Shown here one piece after another: positions 44,173-58,262 of a DNA stretch of 64,000 nucleotides (position 1 is its first letter; every line of letters begins with the position of its first letter). The notes beneath the pieces were generated by a model. The model did no database searches and was not told the DNA's origin. It was given only the letters and a program-made list of their open reading frames with translations. Both the position numbers and the translations under genes were made by a program. Source of the stretch: Macrophomina tecta (taxonomy: Eukaryota > Ascomycota > Dothideomycetes > Botryosphaeriales > Botryosphaeriaceae); assembly GCA_024180945.1 (NCBI GenBank), contig JAKSGN010000007.1, positions 1,736,001 to 1,800,000 on the forward strand. Direction: 5' to 3'.

Positions 44173-46953
44173 ATGAGCTTCCCTCGGGCTCCCGGGGCAA
44201 CCTATGGCGGAAGCGGGGACGATGTCGCCCCCAAGGGCTCTGTGAGGGCCGCCAGAGAACGCGCCCAGGCCGACCAGGAGCAGTATCTCCGTGCCGACTA
44301 CTATGGCCAACCACCGCGCCCGACGCTGCCCATGTCGCAGTACAATGTGCGTCCGCAAACCCGCCCGCACGCGAATCCTACCCCACCCTCGAGCTCCGGC
44401 CGCGACATCTCGCCCTCGCCCGCCCCCAACTGGCCTCTGCCCGACAACTTCCAGGACAGCCCGCCTCGCCAAAAAGGCCCGCCGCCCCAGCGTCCGCCGA
44501 GACCCTCCTACGTCCCCTCCATTCTCGATCCCACCAAGCCGCAGCCCACCCACCTCGCTCCTCCGCCGCCCGTGCCAAGGACCCCCGGCACCAGGCGACG
44601 AGAGCCGGAGCCTGAGCCCCCGTCGCCTTCGGACTACGATGACCAGGCCCTGTCGCCCACCGCGTACTATCCGTCCCCCAGAGAACACCGCCCGATAACG
44701 ACCTCGTCCATGGCCTCCAACTCGTCCCTGGGCTCCATCCCAGACTTCCCCGTGCCAAATGTGCCTCCGCCGCGGAAGAGCCCGAGCCTTGGTCCGCCCC
44801 CGTCTGCCAGGAGAGGGCCTTCGTCGTATTACTCCCAGCTGTCCTACGTCTCGCCCATCGTCGAGGAAGCCGAGTCCAACAGGTCACATAATTCCTTTGC
44901 ATCGAGCAATGTCATCCCCAATGCCGACGGCTTTTACTTTGACGAGGACGGCACCCCTTCGGAAGAGGACATGCCTATGGCTAGTCCTTCAACTATCGGC
45001 GGGAGCGACGATGGACGATCTTCACGGGCAACCGACGACGGCGATCAGGCTGGGCTTGTCAGGCACGCCAGTCTTGGCAAGAGGGGAAAACCGTCGTTGA
45101 CGACAATCAAGAGCGTGGACAGCTTCGACAGGATAATAAAGAATAACGAAAAACAAAAGAAGGGAGGGGTGGGGCAAGGAATAATGGCAGCTGGGGCTGC
45201 CGGTGGTGCATTTGCTGCTGGATACGGCATTTCCCGGGAACCTGGCCAAAGATCTTCTTCGCGGCCTGACAGTGAGGCTCTGAGCAGCGGAACGGGCCTT
45301 TTCCCACCCTCAGCTTCGGGATCTTCAGACTCGGTCAATTCGGTGGGACTGAAGAGGCCGATGAAGTCGTCGCCGCTGGCCAGCTCGGATAACAACACCC
45401 CTGATTCCCCTGTCGACCCGAGAGTGGACCAGATTTTGGGCGGCCTGGAGAGAGGCGGTGCGCTCGGTGCGGGCTATAATAATCTCCAGAGAGGATCTTC
45501 CTTAGCCGACCGCGTTGGCTCCCGACGCCCGCCTCGCTTGAACGTCGATGCGGTCCGCGACGCTGAAGCCCGTGGAAGTCTCACCAGTCTCCCCGATTTG
45601 ATCAGACGCGCTACCCGTCTCGCCTCTAACCTCGACCGCGGAAAGACGGCAAGTCGGCTCGGTCTGGAAATGTGGGAAAAAGGTGGTACCAACGACAAGG
45701 CATGGGAGGCCGGTGGCCAACGACGAGCCTCATCACTCTCCGACATCCTCACTTCCTTTCCTCCTCCCGGTATTGGCACACCGACCCACGAACGGGGCCC
45801 TGGCGGATCCCGGCCTGTTTCCCGCTGGCCATCAGGTCTTGGACAGTACGAACAGCATCACGATGACGATGGCAACCCTCAGGATGAGAAAAAACAAGCC
45901 CGGCGGTGCTGTGGCATGCCCGTATGGTGCTTTGTCATTCTTATGATCATTCTGTTCCTTCTGGTTGCTGCCGCCGTCATCGTTCCCATCGTCCTGATCG
46001 TCCTGCCCAAACAAAACGGCAGTGGTTCCGGAGCCGCTGCCGCCGACTCAAGTCTCGCCCAATGTCAGCAAACTTTTGCCTGCGAAAATGGCGGCACCAG
46101 TGTCGTGGATCCGAGCGGTCATTGTAGTTGCATGTGTGTCAATGGTTTCACTGGTGACCGTTGCACCACGCAATCTGACGCCGGCTGCACTACCGCAACC
46201 ATCGGAGGAAGGAACGCAACCATTGGCTCTGCCATGCCGTCTCTCATTTCGACCGCTCAGGCTTCTTTCCAGATCCCGCTCGACGGCTCCGAGCTTCTCT
46301 CGCTCTTTTCGTCCTCAAACCTGAGCTGCACGGCCGAGAATGCGCTTGTCACTTTTAACGGCATTTCGTCAGCGAGGAAGCGCTCCATTGATCTGCTGCC
46401 TCCCGCTCCTATGCCTGCATTTGAGATCCCATTAGAGAATGACGCCAAGCCCGGAGCTGCTGTTACCTCGACCTCGTGTTCGCCCTCGGTTCCGACTGTT
46501 ACCGCTGCCCCTGAACTGAAGTACCTGGCCGTTCGCGATGGATACCACACAACATCCTCGTATTCGTCATCGGATGATGCTGCGACCAAGTATGGCATCG
46601 TGTACGACTCTTCTCCGGCTAGCTCCAACGTGTACTACAGCTCCTATACGGCAACCCCCACCGCCTCCGGCACCGCCGCAGCATCCGCCACCTCATCATC
46701 CCTTTCCGTCAGCAGCAAGCGCCTGCAGTTCGCGCGCGTTGGCGTTCTTTTTGTCTTCCAGCAAAGCAAGGACTTGTCGTCCGCCGTCACAGCACAAGAG
46801 AATCTCCAGACATACTTTACCGAGTACGAAGAGGGCGACGACGAAGCAACGGCAGCGACAGCGGTGAATCTGGGCAACAGTTTCGCCATCGACCTCAGCC
46901 AATGGCACATAACGCTTCCCAACGGAACGCAAATTGGCCATCTTGTTGAGTGA
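44173..46953 (+). CDS. EGF-domain single-pass membrane protein
   Basis: Single exon, 926 residues. Residues 1-575 are a disordered Pro/Ser-rich cytosolic region with short conserved pieces (P-S-L-T-T-I-K-S-V-D-S-F-D-R-I-I-K-N-N and S-L-T-S-L-P-D-L-I-R-R-A-T-R-L-A-S-N-L-D). A Cys-Cys pair precedes one hydrophobic span (about 583-607, C-F-V-I-L-M-I-I-L-F-L-L-V-A-A-A). Outside lies an EGF-like domain (about 630-665: C-E-N-G-G-T, then C-S-C-M-C-V-N-G-F-T-G-D-R-C), followed by a Ser/Thr-rich extracellular part with N-glycosylation sites. This layout is a known but poorly studied Pezizomycotina family, thought to be a cell-surface protein. The lack of introns over 2.8 kb is normal for it. Confidence 0.88.
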   Translation: MSFPRAPGATYGGSGDDVAPKGSVRAARERAQADQEQYLRADYYGQPPRPTLPMSQYNVRPQTRPHANPTPPSSSGRDISPSPAPNWPLPDNFQDSPPRQKGPPPQRPPRPSYVPSILDPTKPQPTHLAPPPPVPRTPGTRRREPEPEPPSPSDYDDQALSPTAYYPSPREHRPITTSSMASNSSLGSIPDFPVPNVPPPRKSPSLGPPPSARRGPSSYYSQLSYVSPIVEEAESNRSHNSFASSNVIPNADGFYFDEDGTPSEEDMPMASPSTIGGSDDGRSSRATDDGDQAGLVRHASLGKRGKPSLTTIKSVDSFDRIIKNNEKQKKGGVGQGIMAAGAAGGAFAAGYGISREPGQRSSSRPDSEALSSGTGLFPPSASGSSDSVNSVGLKRPMKSSPLASSDNNTPDSPVDPRVDQILGGLERGGALGAGYNNLQRGSSLADRVGSRRPPRLNVDAVRDAEARGSLTSLPDLIRRATRLASNLDRGKTASRLGLEMWEKGGTNDKAWEAGGQRRASSLSDILTSFPPPGIGTPTHERGPGGSRPVSRWPSGLGQYEQHHDDDGNPQDEKKQARRCCGMPVWCFVILMIILFLLVAAAVIVPIVLIVLPKQNGSGSGAAAADSSLAQCQQTFACENGGTSVVDPSGHCSCMCVNGFTGDRCTTQSDAGCTTATIGGRNATIGSAMPSLISTAQASFQIPLDGSELLSLFSSSNLSCTAENALVTFNGISSARKRSIDLLPPAPMPAFEIPLENDAKPGAAVTSTSCSPSVPTVTAAPELKYLAVRDGYHTTSSYSSSDDAATKYGIVYDSSPASSNVYYSSYTATPTASGTAAASATSSSLSVSSKRLQFARVGVLFVFQQSKDLSSAVTAQENLQTYFTEYEEGDDEATAATAVNLGNSFAIDLSQWHITLPNGTQIGHLVE

Positions 46954-48869
46954 TCTTTTCTGTATTCGAGCGAAATCTTAATGAACAGGGATGGAAGTAG
47001 GGAAGATTTTGATACCACCAAAGGCGGCGGCTGCTTTTTCTTATCTTTTTTTTTTTTTTTTTTTTGCTTTTTTGAGGAGGCTATTTTCTGCTTGTTCATC
47101 TACACAAAGATATGGATGCAGCTATGCAGCGAATCATTTAACAGGTTTTCCCATTTTCAAAAATGCGGCTCCCCCTCATTAGACATTCAGCTATCCATTT
47201 AAGAAGCGCTATACTCATGGGAAACCCCATCTACCCACAATCACGTCGGACACCCATCATCCTCCTATATCTCTGAATCCTGTACCTTTTTTTTAGTACT
47301 CTTGCGTTTTTTCGTTTCTTCATCGCCCTTCTAGCTGTCCGTCAAAGCATCGGCCCCGGCGTCTCCGAATCTTTATCAAGTGCTTGTCAGCCTTCGTCGC
47401 TCACGGTTCCCGCTTCCTCATTTGCTTGTCCGTTGATTTTGGTTTCTCCCCCCCTTTTTTCTGCTCTCCACTTCTCATCCTCGCCGCTGCGTGTCCCACA
47501 CCCGGTACGTTGCGGAGAATTTAATAAGCTGGCACTTAATCGAGCCGGGGGTCTTGGTTTTTTTTTTTTTTTTTTTCCTATTTCTTCAATTGTTTCTTCA
47601 ACCAGCGAAGAAGAAACCCAGGAGGACCTTAGGGCGATGGGGAGGAGGAGGTTGGTCGGACTTAGGCTGTGATACCTCTCTGCGTTCTCCTTTTTTTTTC
47701 TTTTTTTTCTGGAATTCTGATCGCTTGATTGGAATTTTTCTTATTCGGTGTTGGATATGCGTGTCTCGATGGCAGCGTAAGTGTTGTGTTGTCTTGACGC
47801 GTGGGATCGGGTAATCGATCGTCGATTGAAGTCTCGTTTTCTGGTGTCCTGAATGTGGAACACGAGCTGGGCGGCATTGTAGTGTAGTATGTTTAGAATT
47901 ATTCCACTATTTCAGGCCTTACTTCCTTTTTGTCTCCCTTCCGTCTCTGGATACCAGGTTTGCTTCATGTAGATGTCTTCTGTTGGTGACGGCAAGTGCA
48001 CATCGCAACGAACTGACGAGCACAGATGCCGGATGTATGTACCAGGAAGTCGTCGCCCTGCCAACTCACCCGAATTACTCACTCTGTCCCGGGACTTCAA
48101 CCCAGCATTTTGGACATGGGACAACGATGGCGGCGGAATTATTAGTGATACCACGAAATACCGCTCCGGCTCATTTCGGAACGCCTTGGCGGCGCGAGGA
48201 AGGAGAGACCGTTCCATCAAATCATATTATTATTATTAATATTTCCAGAACGTCACAGAAGAAGAAGACTACAAGGGGGGGGGGGGGGAAGCGTGAAACA
48301 AGCATTCCCCCGATCGACCTCCATCTACTTGTGACCGGGCCCGCTAGCCCGGCAGCTTCCTGTGGTGGGGGAGGGCTGTTGGTTTAAGAGCGAGAGCGGG
48401 CCTGTGCGGGAATTTTTGCCGTTTTGTGTATATACAGTATGTTGGAATTTCAGTTCTTCTTGGATTTGTGTAGGGGAGATGTCTGTTATATCCTGGTCCG
48501 AAGACTCTTTCTGGCACACGGTAAATATGGGCACAGAGGAAGGTTTGGATCAGGGCTCTGGAGAGTGAGGTGAAGTGTGTCGACGATTGGTACACAGGAC
48601 CTCGGGGAGGTGTGTGCGTCTTCATGCGTGTTTGCGGCGTGTGCCAGGAAAACTTGCGTGAGGACGCGATAGGTAAGCTTTTGACAAGCTGAAGGTATGT
48701 TTGGGATTTGTAAGTCCCCGAGAAGTATCCGTGTTTTTTTTTTTTTTTTTTTTGGAGACAACCGAGATTTCATGTCAGTTCGGACAGCGCATGAGTACAC
48801 CAACTTACAGGCCGTGTATTTGATTTTCCTCTTCCTCCCATCCCTACATCCTACATGTGCCCCCGCTGG
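46954..48869. other. Intergenic region with several homopolymer tracts
   Basis: About 1.9 kb. It contains T20 (47,046-47,065), T19 (47,558-47,576), G14 (48,275-48,288) and T20 (48,734-48,753). No coding region is supported. Confidence 0.5.
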
Positions 48870-50960
48870 CCCTCTTCATCAATCATCATCTTCATATCTG
48901 GATCAGGCATCTGAAAAGCACAGGTTCGACACGCCCGGTCCAAGCCCTTGCCAAAGCGCGGACACCCTGCTCATTCTTCTCCAACAGCGCCCACATCCCC
49001 TCGACCAACGCACCAATGTCCGCAATATGCTCCGCCCTACGCTCCTCTCTCGACCGCCCCTCCATTCTGTGCAGCAGCGGCGGCAAGAGGCCAGACTGCC
49101 CAAACATGAATGCCGTGGCGGGCGTTCACGCAGCTAACCAGAATCGAGAAGATAGCACTACAGAGAACTAAGCATGCCGACAGGGCCAGCCAGACCCACT
49201 GTACGACAACAGAAGCCTCGCTCTGTTATGCAGCTGCTCGGACGACCTTGTAGTTCCTGCCGGTGCGCATGCTGTTCGTGATGCTCCCCGCTATGTTGTC
49301 CATGGCCTGCGAGACTTTGCCCCGGTAGAGCGTGGCGGCGGCTGGGATTTTCGAGCTTGGTAGAAGCCTGGCATTGGCGTAGTGGATGGATAAGTACATA
49401 ATTCTGCTGTATATTGCGTGCAGAGAATCGAATGAGCCGACGTAGAACGTGGTGAGTTCGTGTAGCCCCACGTTGCTCCAGGCGGCGCTCAAGGTGTCAG
49501 AGGACAGTGGGGAGATCGATGTTCCATCGTAATATACCAGCGAATCGGAGCGGGGAGTGAGTCGCAAGTGAGTATCAGTGACATTGGATTGCATAACACC
49601 GTTGGTCTTCAAGGTCGAGGTCCCGCTCTGGGAAGTGTCAACCTACCACAGTGACGTTCTGTCATCGTATAGCACACCATGGCATCCAACAATTATAACA
49701 ATCTCGGAGCCTTGGTCGTGGGAATTTCCGAAACGCAGTCCTATGCCACCCGTCTGTTTTCTTCGGGCGGATGAGAACTGTGGTCAAAACGTGGTCGAGC
49801 CGCGAGTCGTTGGACAAAGGGAGGCTGCATTTAATATCCACCTTGGAAGTAATAGCAGTCTCATCTATGGCATGCCACGAATCCCCATGCCTGGTATAGA
49901 TGTCGGCCGTAGTAAAATATTACGTCCTGACATTGTTTTTTTTTTTTTTTTTCTTTTTCAAACAGGAATGTAGTGAAGCATTTAAGTATCTTTGGTGTCT
50001 CTTGCATCTTCGTGCCTATTAATACGGTGCTGCTGTTCTGAATACCAGCTCTGCAATGATTTCAAGTTACCTCTGTAACTGCATCTTCGAAGGCTTTTTA
50101 AAGACTCAAATAAGAGAAATTTTGTATGTGCAGTTTCCAGTTGGACAGGAAGGTTGTCCAGGCGGCTCCATAATGAAAAGTCCATCGTAGACGGCTCCCT
50201 CGGAATGATTTGCTTCACCCTCTTCAGTTGGTCTATATGAACCTTCACAGACCAGTGCATAGTCCGCTCGGCGAACAGTTTTTGTGCGTACTGAAATGGG
50301 CAAAAGAAGGCGTTTCGTCATCTCCATAGACAATTGGTACTTCCCCAATAAGACCGGCCACCCGAAACATTGCTCATCTTAGAACCAATCATCTGCTGCA
50401 TCGTAGGCTCCATAAACAAAGTTGCCAGAAGTCAGGTGATAAATCCGACACAAATCGGCTAGTCACACGAACAAGCAGCTGAAGGCAAGTAGCTAGCGGT
50501 GAGGCTCAACCTCAAGAATACAATCATCATCCAGAATCATCATCCACTTCCTTTCGGGTTCGTCCACCACCACCGGGACTATCAGAGCCCCCAAAGATGC
50601 CAACAGTACATCTCTGTTACCCCGCGCGAGACCAGAAAACAGAAGCTTCCCAATGCCATCTGATCGCATCATTGAACGTATCTAGACGGGCGATCGGGCG
50701 CGCTTCTTGGAACCACAGCCATTTCAGCCGACTCCAGCTCTCGGTCACAGCCAGCAGCATCGAAGTCTTCGCGACCGTAAGGTACGTCGATATGAGCGCA
50801 TCCGGGGTCATCAGGAATTTTCAGCGTGCGAAGGGCTTATTGTCAAGCTAGTGGAGGAAAAGACTGGAGTTAGTAACATAGTAGATGCTGAGCGCGGCGC
50901 CGCACGGCCTCCCGCACCACCATCCACGTAATGTGTTAATCCAGTGAAGTACGGCACGTT
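48870..50960 (-). pseudogene. Decayed DUF3176-type membrane protein gene
   Basis: Pieces of a fungal DUF3176-like membrane protein occur in order on the minus strand. A relic W-W and hydrophobic segment lie at about 50,930. L-D-N-K-P-F-A-R follows with a stop where the family has Trp, then K-F-L-M-T-P-D-A-L-I-S-T-Y, A-K-T-S-M-L-L-A-V-T-E-S and L-K-W-L-W-F-Q (50,690-50,850). C-P-T-G-N-C-T-Y is at about 50,135, with F-E-S-L in a shifted frame right after. The C-terminal domain fragment (49,226-49,612) ends M-R-T-G-R-N-Y-K-V-V, followed by a stop, and the last membrane segment plus tail sit in two more frames (48,890-49,225). A T17 tract (49,936-49,952) interrupts it. At least two nonsense changes and two frameshifts are visible, so it cannot make the full protein. 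Confidence 0.7.
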
Positions 50961-53732
50961 TGTTAGAGAAGATAGGCCAGACTTAAGACTGATCTCTTCT
51001 ATTGTAGGGCTGGGGCTTTGCGGAGTCTCGAGTAATTGTAGCATTGGATGAGGCTGGAGAGCATACCGATGACAGGCCGTAATGCGTTGTCTCCGAAAAG
51101 GAAGGGGGCGAAATCAAAATATCGGAGAGAGACCATGTTGTGACGCTATGGTCGCATAGCTTTTCAAACAATGGGCATGTTGATATCGGGTAGACATCGC
51201 CATTGGACGGAACGTTGAGCAGGCGGTGAGCTGATTGTGTGTCTGGAATATCACCTTGTCGTGACTCCATTGTGATCAAGGGGCTCGCTGAGGCGTCGAG
51301 GTGTCGAGATGTGACGCTGTAGGAGCTGAGATAAGTCCTTGGGCAGAAGGTAGCAAACTGGAACGGGTCCATCAGTGGCACAACGCTCTGTACCGCTTCC
51401 CAACGGGTTCGTATGGTGGCACCGAACGGTTTGACTACATATGGGTTCTGCAACATGAGGCTAGAATAATCCTTAGGCTTTCGGCTCATCACAGATGTAA
51501 CTTCCGCGCCTACCTAATGATAACTCGAACTGCAGGCAGCAACATGCTCTCTATCAGGTATGTTTTTGCGCAGGCAACTTTGTAATACAGTGATGCCCAT
51601 CACTGCTTTTATTCCCCATTCCGACCGTGCTATTTTCTTTGAGTGACCCAAAGTAATCATAGATACTGAGCTTGCACCAATTGGCAGCGGTGGGACGAGT
51701 ATAATCATTCTGTCAGCACTTGTTGGAGGGTACATGTGCTTGCTTCGTTTTAAGCAAGGTGGATATTAAGAGAAATATTCCATTAGACCCAAAGCTTTAC
51801 CTGCAATTTCACTAGATGAGAGATAGGATTTCTTACTGTTGCACCGATGGTACGAGGGGAGTTGAAGTAGTCGTGCAGACGTCTATTTGCAAAGCAGTTG
51901 GCGACATCTCCCCCCTGACGACTGCTTGAGCTGCACATCACATATTCCTGCTATTGCCTGAGGACTCGCGCAGATCCCTTGCTTATTCGTGCGGTAAGAG
52001 TGTATTCGTGGCGTGGAGTGGGTCTTTCAGAGGCCACGGCGGATATCCACACCACTGGGTAGCCGTATTTCTCTCCCACGGGCACCGACACCACAAGAAT
52101 AGCCTAGGTATTTTTAAATACCAAACCCGATATCATCAGTATAGTTTCATTAAAGTGCGTTTACTTTCCATGGACCCATTTCGAAGCCCAATCTATCGCA
52201 TTTCCCTGCCTACCCTTCACCACTTCGCAACCTCAGCATCACCCCAACTACCCTGCACATGCCATCCTCGTGGACCATAAAGCCATCAACTATACACCGC
52301 CCTATACTCAGTCGCGCCTACTACGCACCTGCACACTTGCCCATTTTCCCACAACTTCAAACGTCTGAAAATACACTCGCGCATGTGATCCCGAGGCACA
52401 AACACCCTAGCCCCTTCCCCCCTATTCCTCTTTCCTCTCATTTCCTCTTTCAATCTATGAAAAGCCACGCCGAGGATCCGGAAATGTTAACTCCGTCCTG
52501 ACCACCGCCCATCTGGAAACGGAGACGCGGCCGAAACTGGCGAGATTTGCAGTTCCACCGCCCACGCCTTGCCGAATTGGATAGAGATGCCCGTGCTCCT
52601 GAAGATCGGCACACTAGGAGATTCTCAATGAAAGGTGCGGGGATGGGCGGCTTAGTCATGATGATGCGATCAGAAAGTTGCGGTATACCGAGGCAACGTG
52701 GGGCGTACAGTGGGTGGTGAATAAGACAAGACCAGACAAGCAACGGGAGAGCGGGGTCAGATGCGGGTGATCGTTGCGGAACGCGGGATTTAGCGTAGAA
52801 GTCCGGGCTGTTCCGATGCCCATCGATAGGAGGCTAGGTTAGTGTTAAAAGTATTGTAGCGGCATGCATGCAGGTGCGCGGTGAGTTGAAGCATTCGCCC
52901 AGACGCAAGTATCCGGAGAAACTGGTCGCATTCACGTTCGTATGAATGCTTCAACTCTCAATGATCGAGTTACGCTATGATACTCCTGGCAAAGATGATA
53001 CCCTTCCTTGGGCAAACGTGAAGCCTGTTCGTGGCAGTATTGCAGCACAGCGCCTTCCCGTGAAAGGGAGAAGCAATCGCTTGGATGGGATGCCTCGTGG
53101 CTGTAGCTACACATCCACGTCTGGAAGATGAATCTGATTTTGTCTTGATTCCAGTGGCATTACCTGCAGCTAGGAACACGTATCCTTGGGGTGACGGGCT
53201 TGAACGAGTGTCGGGTGGTTGGTAGCGATGGGGACTCTGACCAGGTCCTTCCCAAGGGCCAGATGTTGCTGATGCAGCCGCGTGTCGACGGCTTGATACG
53301 CCTCATTTCTCATATTTACGGCTTGTCTTGATGTAGATGAACCAGCAGCCGCTACTAGTCTTGCACTTGTGCAGCATTCAGGGCGGCTCCGCGCGTCCCC
53401 CTCTGGCCGCATTGCTTTTGTCGTGGCTGAGATTGGTAGACAACTCACGTTTAAAGAAGATCATAAAAGGGATGTGGCGGCAAAAGCTTGCGCGTCGAAC
53501 ATGAAGCAGGCGTGTTATCGGACATGTCGCCGCCGTTGTCGTACGCGTCGTCGTCATCGTTCGCTCCCAGGGAGAAACAGCTCCAGGGTCTCGCTTAGCA
53601 CGTTACGCGGGCCGCTAGTGGCCCACGAAAACAAGTCGTTGCCGTTTTTCGTTATAATCTCAAAAATTTGTCCACCTCACCAACCAATCACATCAAGCCA
53701 CTTCAGATGCATTTCTGGACTACGCTATCAAC
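50961..53732. other. Gene-poor region 3
   Basis: About 2.8 kb with no recognisable gene. The minus-strand frame at 50,983-51,492 has no family features. One paired-arm short repeat is at 52,884-52,956. Confidence 0.5.
52884..52956. repeat. Paired 23-base arm element, copy 3 (inverted)
   Basis: Left arm 52,884-52,906 (begins AGTTGAAGCATTC) and right arm 52,934-52,956 (ends GAATGCTTCAACT) are inverted. The outer 14 bases pair perfectly. Confidence 0.8.
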
Positions 53733-53908
53733 GGCTCAGTGGTCTAGTGGTATGATTGTCGCTTCGGGTAGTGTTTCCCAGGCCTCCGAAGAGGTCTAGA
53801 AAGCTGCATGCTTGAAATGTGACAGGCCCCGGGTTCGGTGAGCAATTCAAGTTCGATTCTGATGATGGAATTCATCAACTAACTAATAATAGATCCCCGG
53901 CTGAGCCC
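53733..53908 (+). tRNA. tRNA-Pro(CGG) copy interrupted in the T loop by a spliceosomal-intron-like insert
   Basis: Same tRNA as at 35,162: GGCTCAG/CTGAGCC acceptor with discriminator C, identical D-arm, anticodon stem and CGG anticodon, and a 49-base anticodon-loop intron that differs at a few positions. Unlike the other copy, 55 extra bases (53,838-53,892) lie inside the T loop, splitting GGTTCG from ATCCCCGG. Removing them restores an exact T-arm and a 72-base mature tRNA. A T-rich terminator (TTTCTTTTT) follows. Whether the gene still makes tRNA is unknown. Confidence 0.85.
53838..53892 (+). other. 55-base GT-AG intron-like insertion in a tRNA gene
   Basis: It starts GTGAGC (fungal 5' splice consensus), has CTAAC near the 3' end and ends TAATAATAG. 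It also holds GTTCGATTC, which looks like a Pol III B box, and a near-palindrome GATGGAATTCATC. No protein-coding exon surrounds it. Confidence 0.8.
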
Positions 53909-55194
53909 CACTACGTTTCTTTTTGCATTTTCGAATGTCTTCAAGACTTTTGGTCTGCTGTTGCGCATATTCCAACTATTTTGCAGGGGAGGCGTGATTG
54001 AAGCGCTCGAATGGAGGCAAGTAGGTATTTGAAACGTATACTTGGCAACAAAGGTCGAACACCTAGAGACTTCAACTACCTCTGAGCACCAGCCTTCTCT
54101 TCTGTGCGAGCAAATCTGAGGACATTGCGCGTCAAAACATGCCCACACCTTGCCCTTTTGCCTTGCACCAACGTACACCTCAAAAAGAAAAACCAAAGCA
54201 ATGCAACCGAACGCCTCAACCGCTTCGGTAGTATGGCACGCGACAAAGACGTATCCATACCGCTCGATGCCGGGATCCTCTCCACCTCCGCCAAATTCGC
54301 ACAGTCCTCAGTAACGCAACCTTGCTATCTCAAGAACATTTATCCGCTTGGCCCATCACCCCGGTATCAAGCCCATCATGCGCACCAACCACGCACTCAA
54401 TCAAACCGAAACGCGCGCGCGCGCGGGCCCCCGGGGGGGGGGGGCGGGGAGGGTGGAAGGAAGATCGATCGTCTTGTCCTCGCCAACGGACTCCTTTTCC
54501 GAAACAACCGAGACCAAATTGCTAAATAATGTTTCGAAACACATGTCCTTCTCTTCACCCTTCGTTGCCACCCTTGATCATCATACAATGCACGGAAGCA
54601 GGGAAACCTAAGTAACAAGGCCTGCACTACTACCGGCAGAGTAAACGATGATGAGCCCGCCCCGGCATCTCCGTTACTATCTCGTAGTCACGATTCATGC
54701 TGCCGTATGTATCTACGTATCACAAAGACGACGACGATCGCTATCTCGCCTCCAGGCTGAAAGACTGGAAGGGTGATGGTTGCGCGGACGACCGTCGTAC
54801 ACTAGGCGAGTCTGTGTGATGGAGCCGACATACTCAACAAGTAACACTATTACATCCCCACAACAGGACCAAATCCTTTCCTTTGTAAAAATCCCATTTT
54901 AGAGACTACCCAACAAGGGAAGAACAAAGAAAACCTAGCTAAACACTACAGCTCAGAGTCTGTCCCGTTTGGCATACTTTGCTCTCTGTTCCGGTGTCTC
55001 TTATACTCTATGATATCATTCTCTTACTCGAGTGGTCTACCAAGCCGTGACTCTTATTGAGTTCACGCGCATAAATAAAAGCTCTTATCCAAAAATTTCC
55101 CTTTTCTCTCGTTTCACGCCAATTCAATCATACCCAATCAAAAAAAAAAAAATCCGTCTCTTACACACAGCGTAAAAATTGCAGAACAAGTCTC
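53909..55194. other. Intergenic region 3' of ATP sulfurylase
   Basis: About 1.3 kb. It contains an alternating CG tract running into G12 (about 54,410-54,444) and an A-run of 12 near 55,141. No gene is called. Confidence 0.5.

Positions 55195-58262
<3,068 letters not shown>

Noticed and set aside
50983..51735. Minus-strand frames upstream of the DUF3176 relic as its N-terminus
   Set aside because: No similarity to the family could be read. The family's own N-terminal membrane segment is already found at about 50,930.
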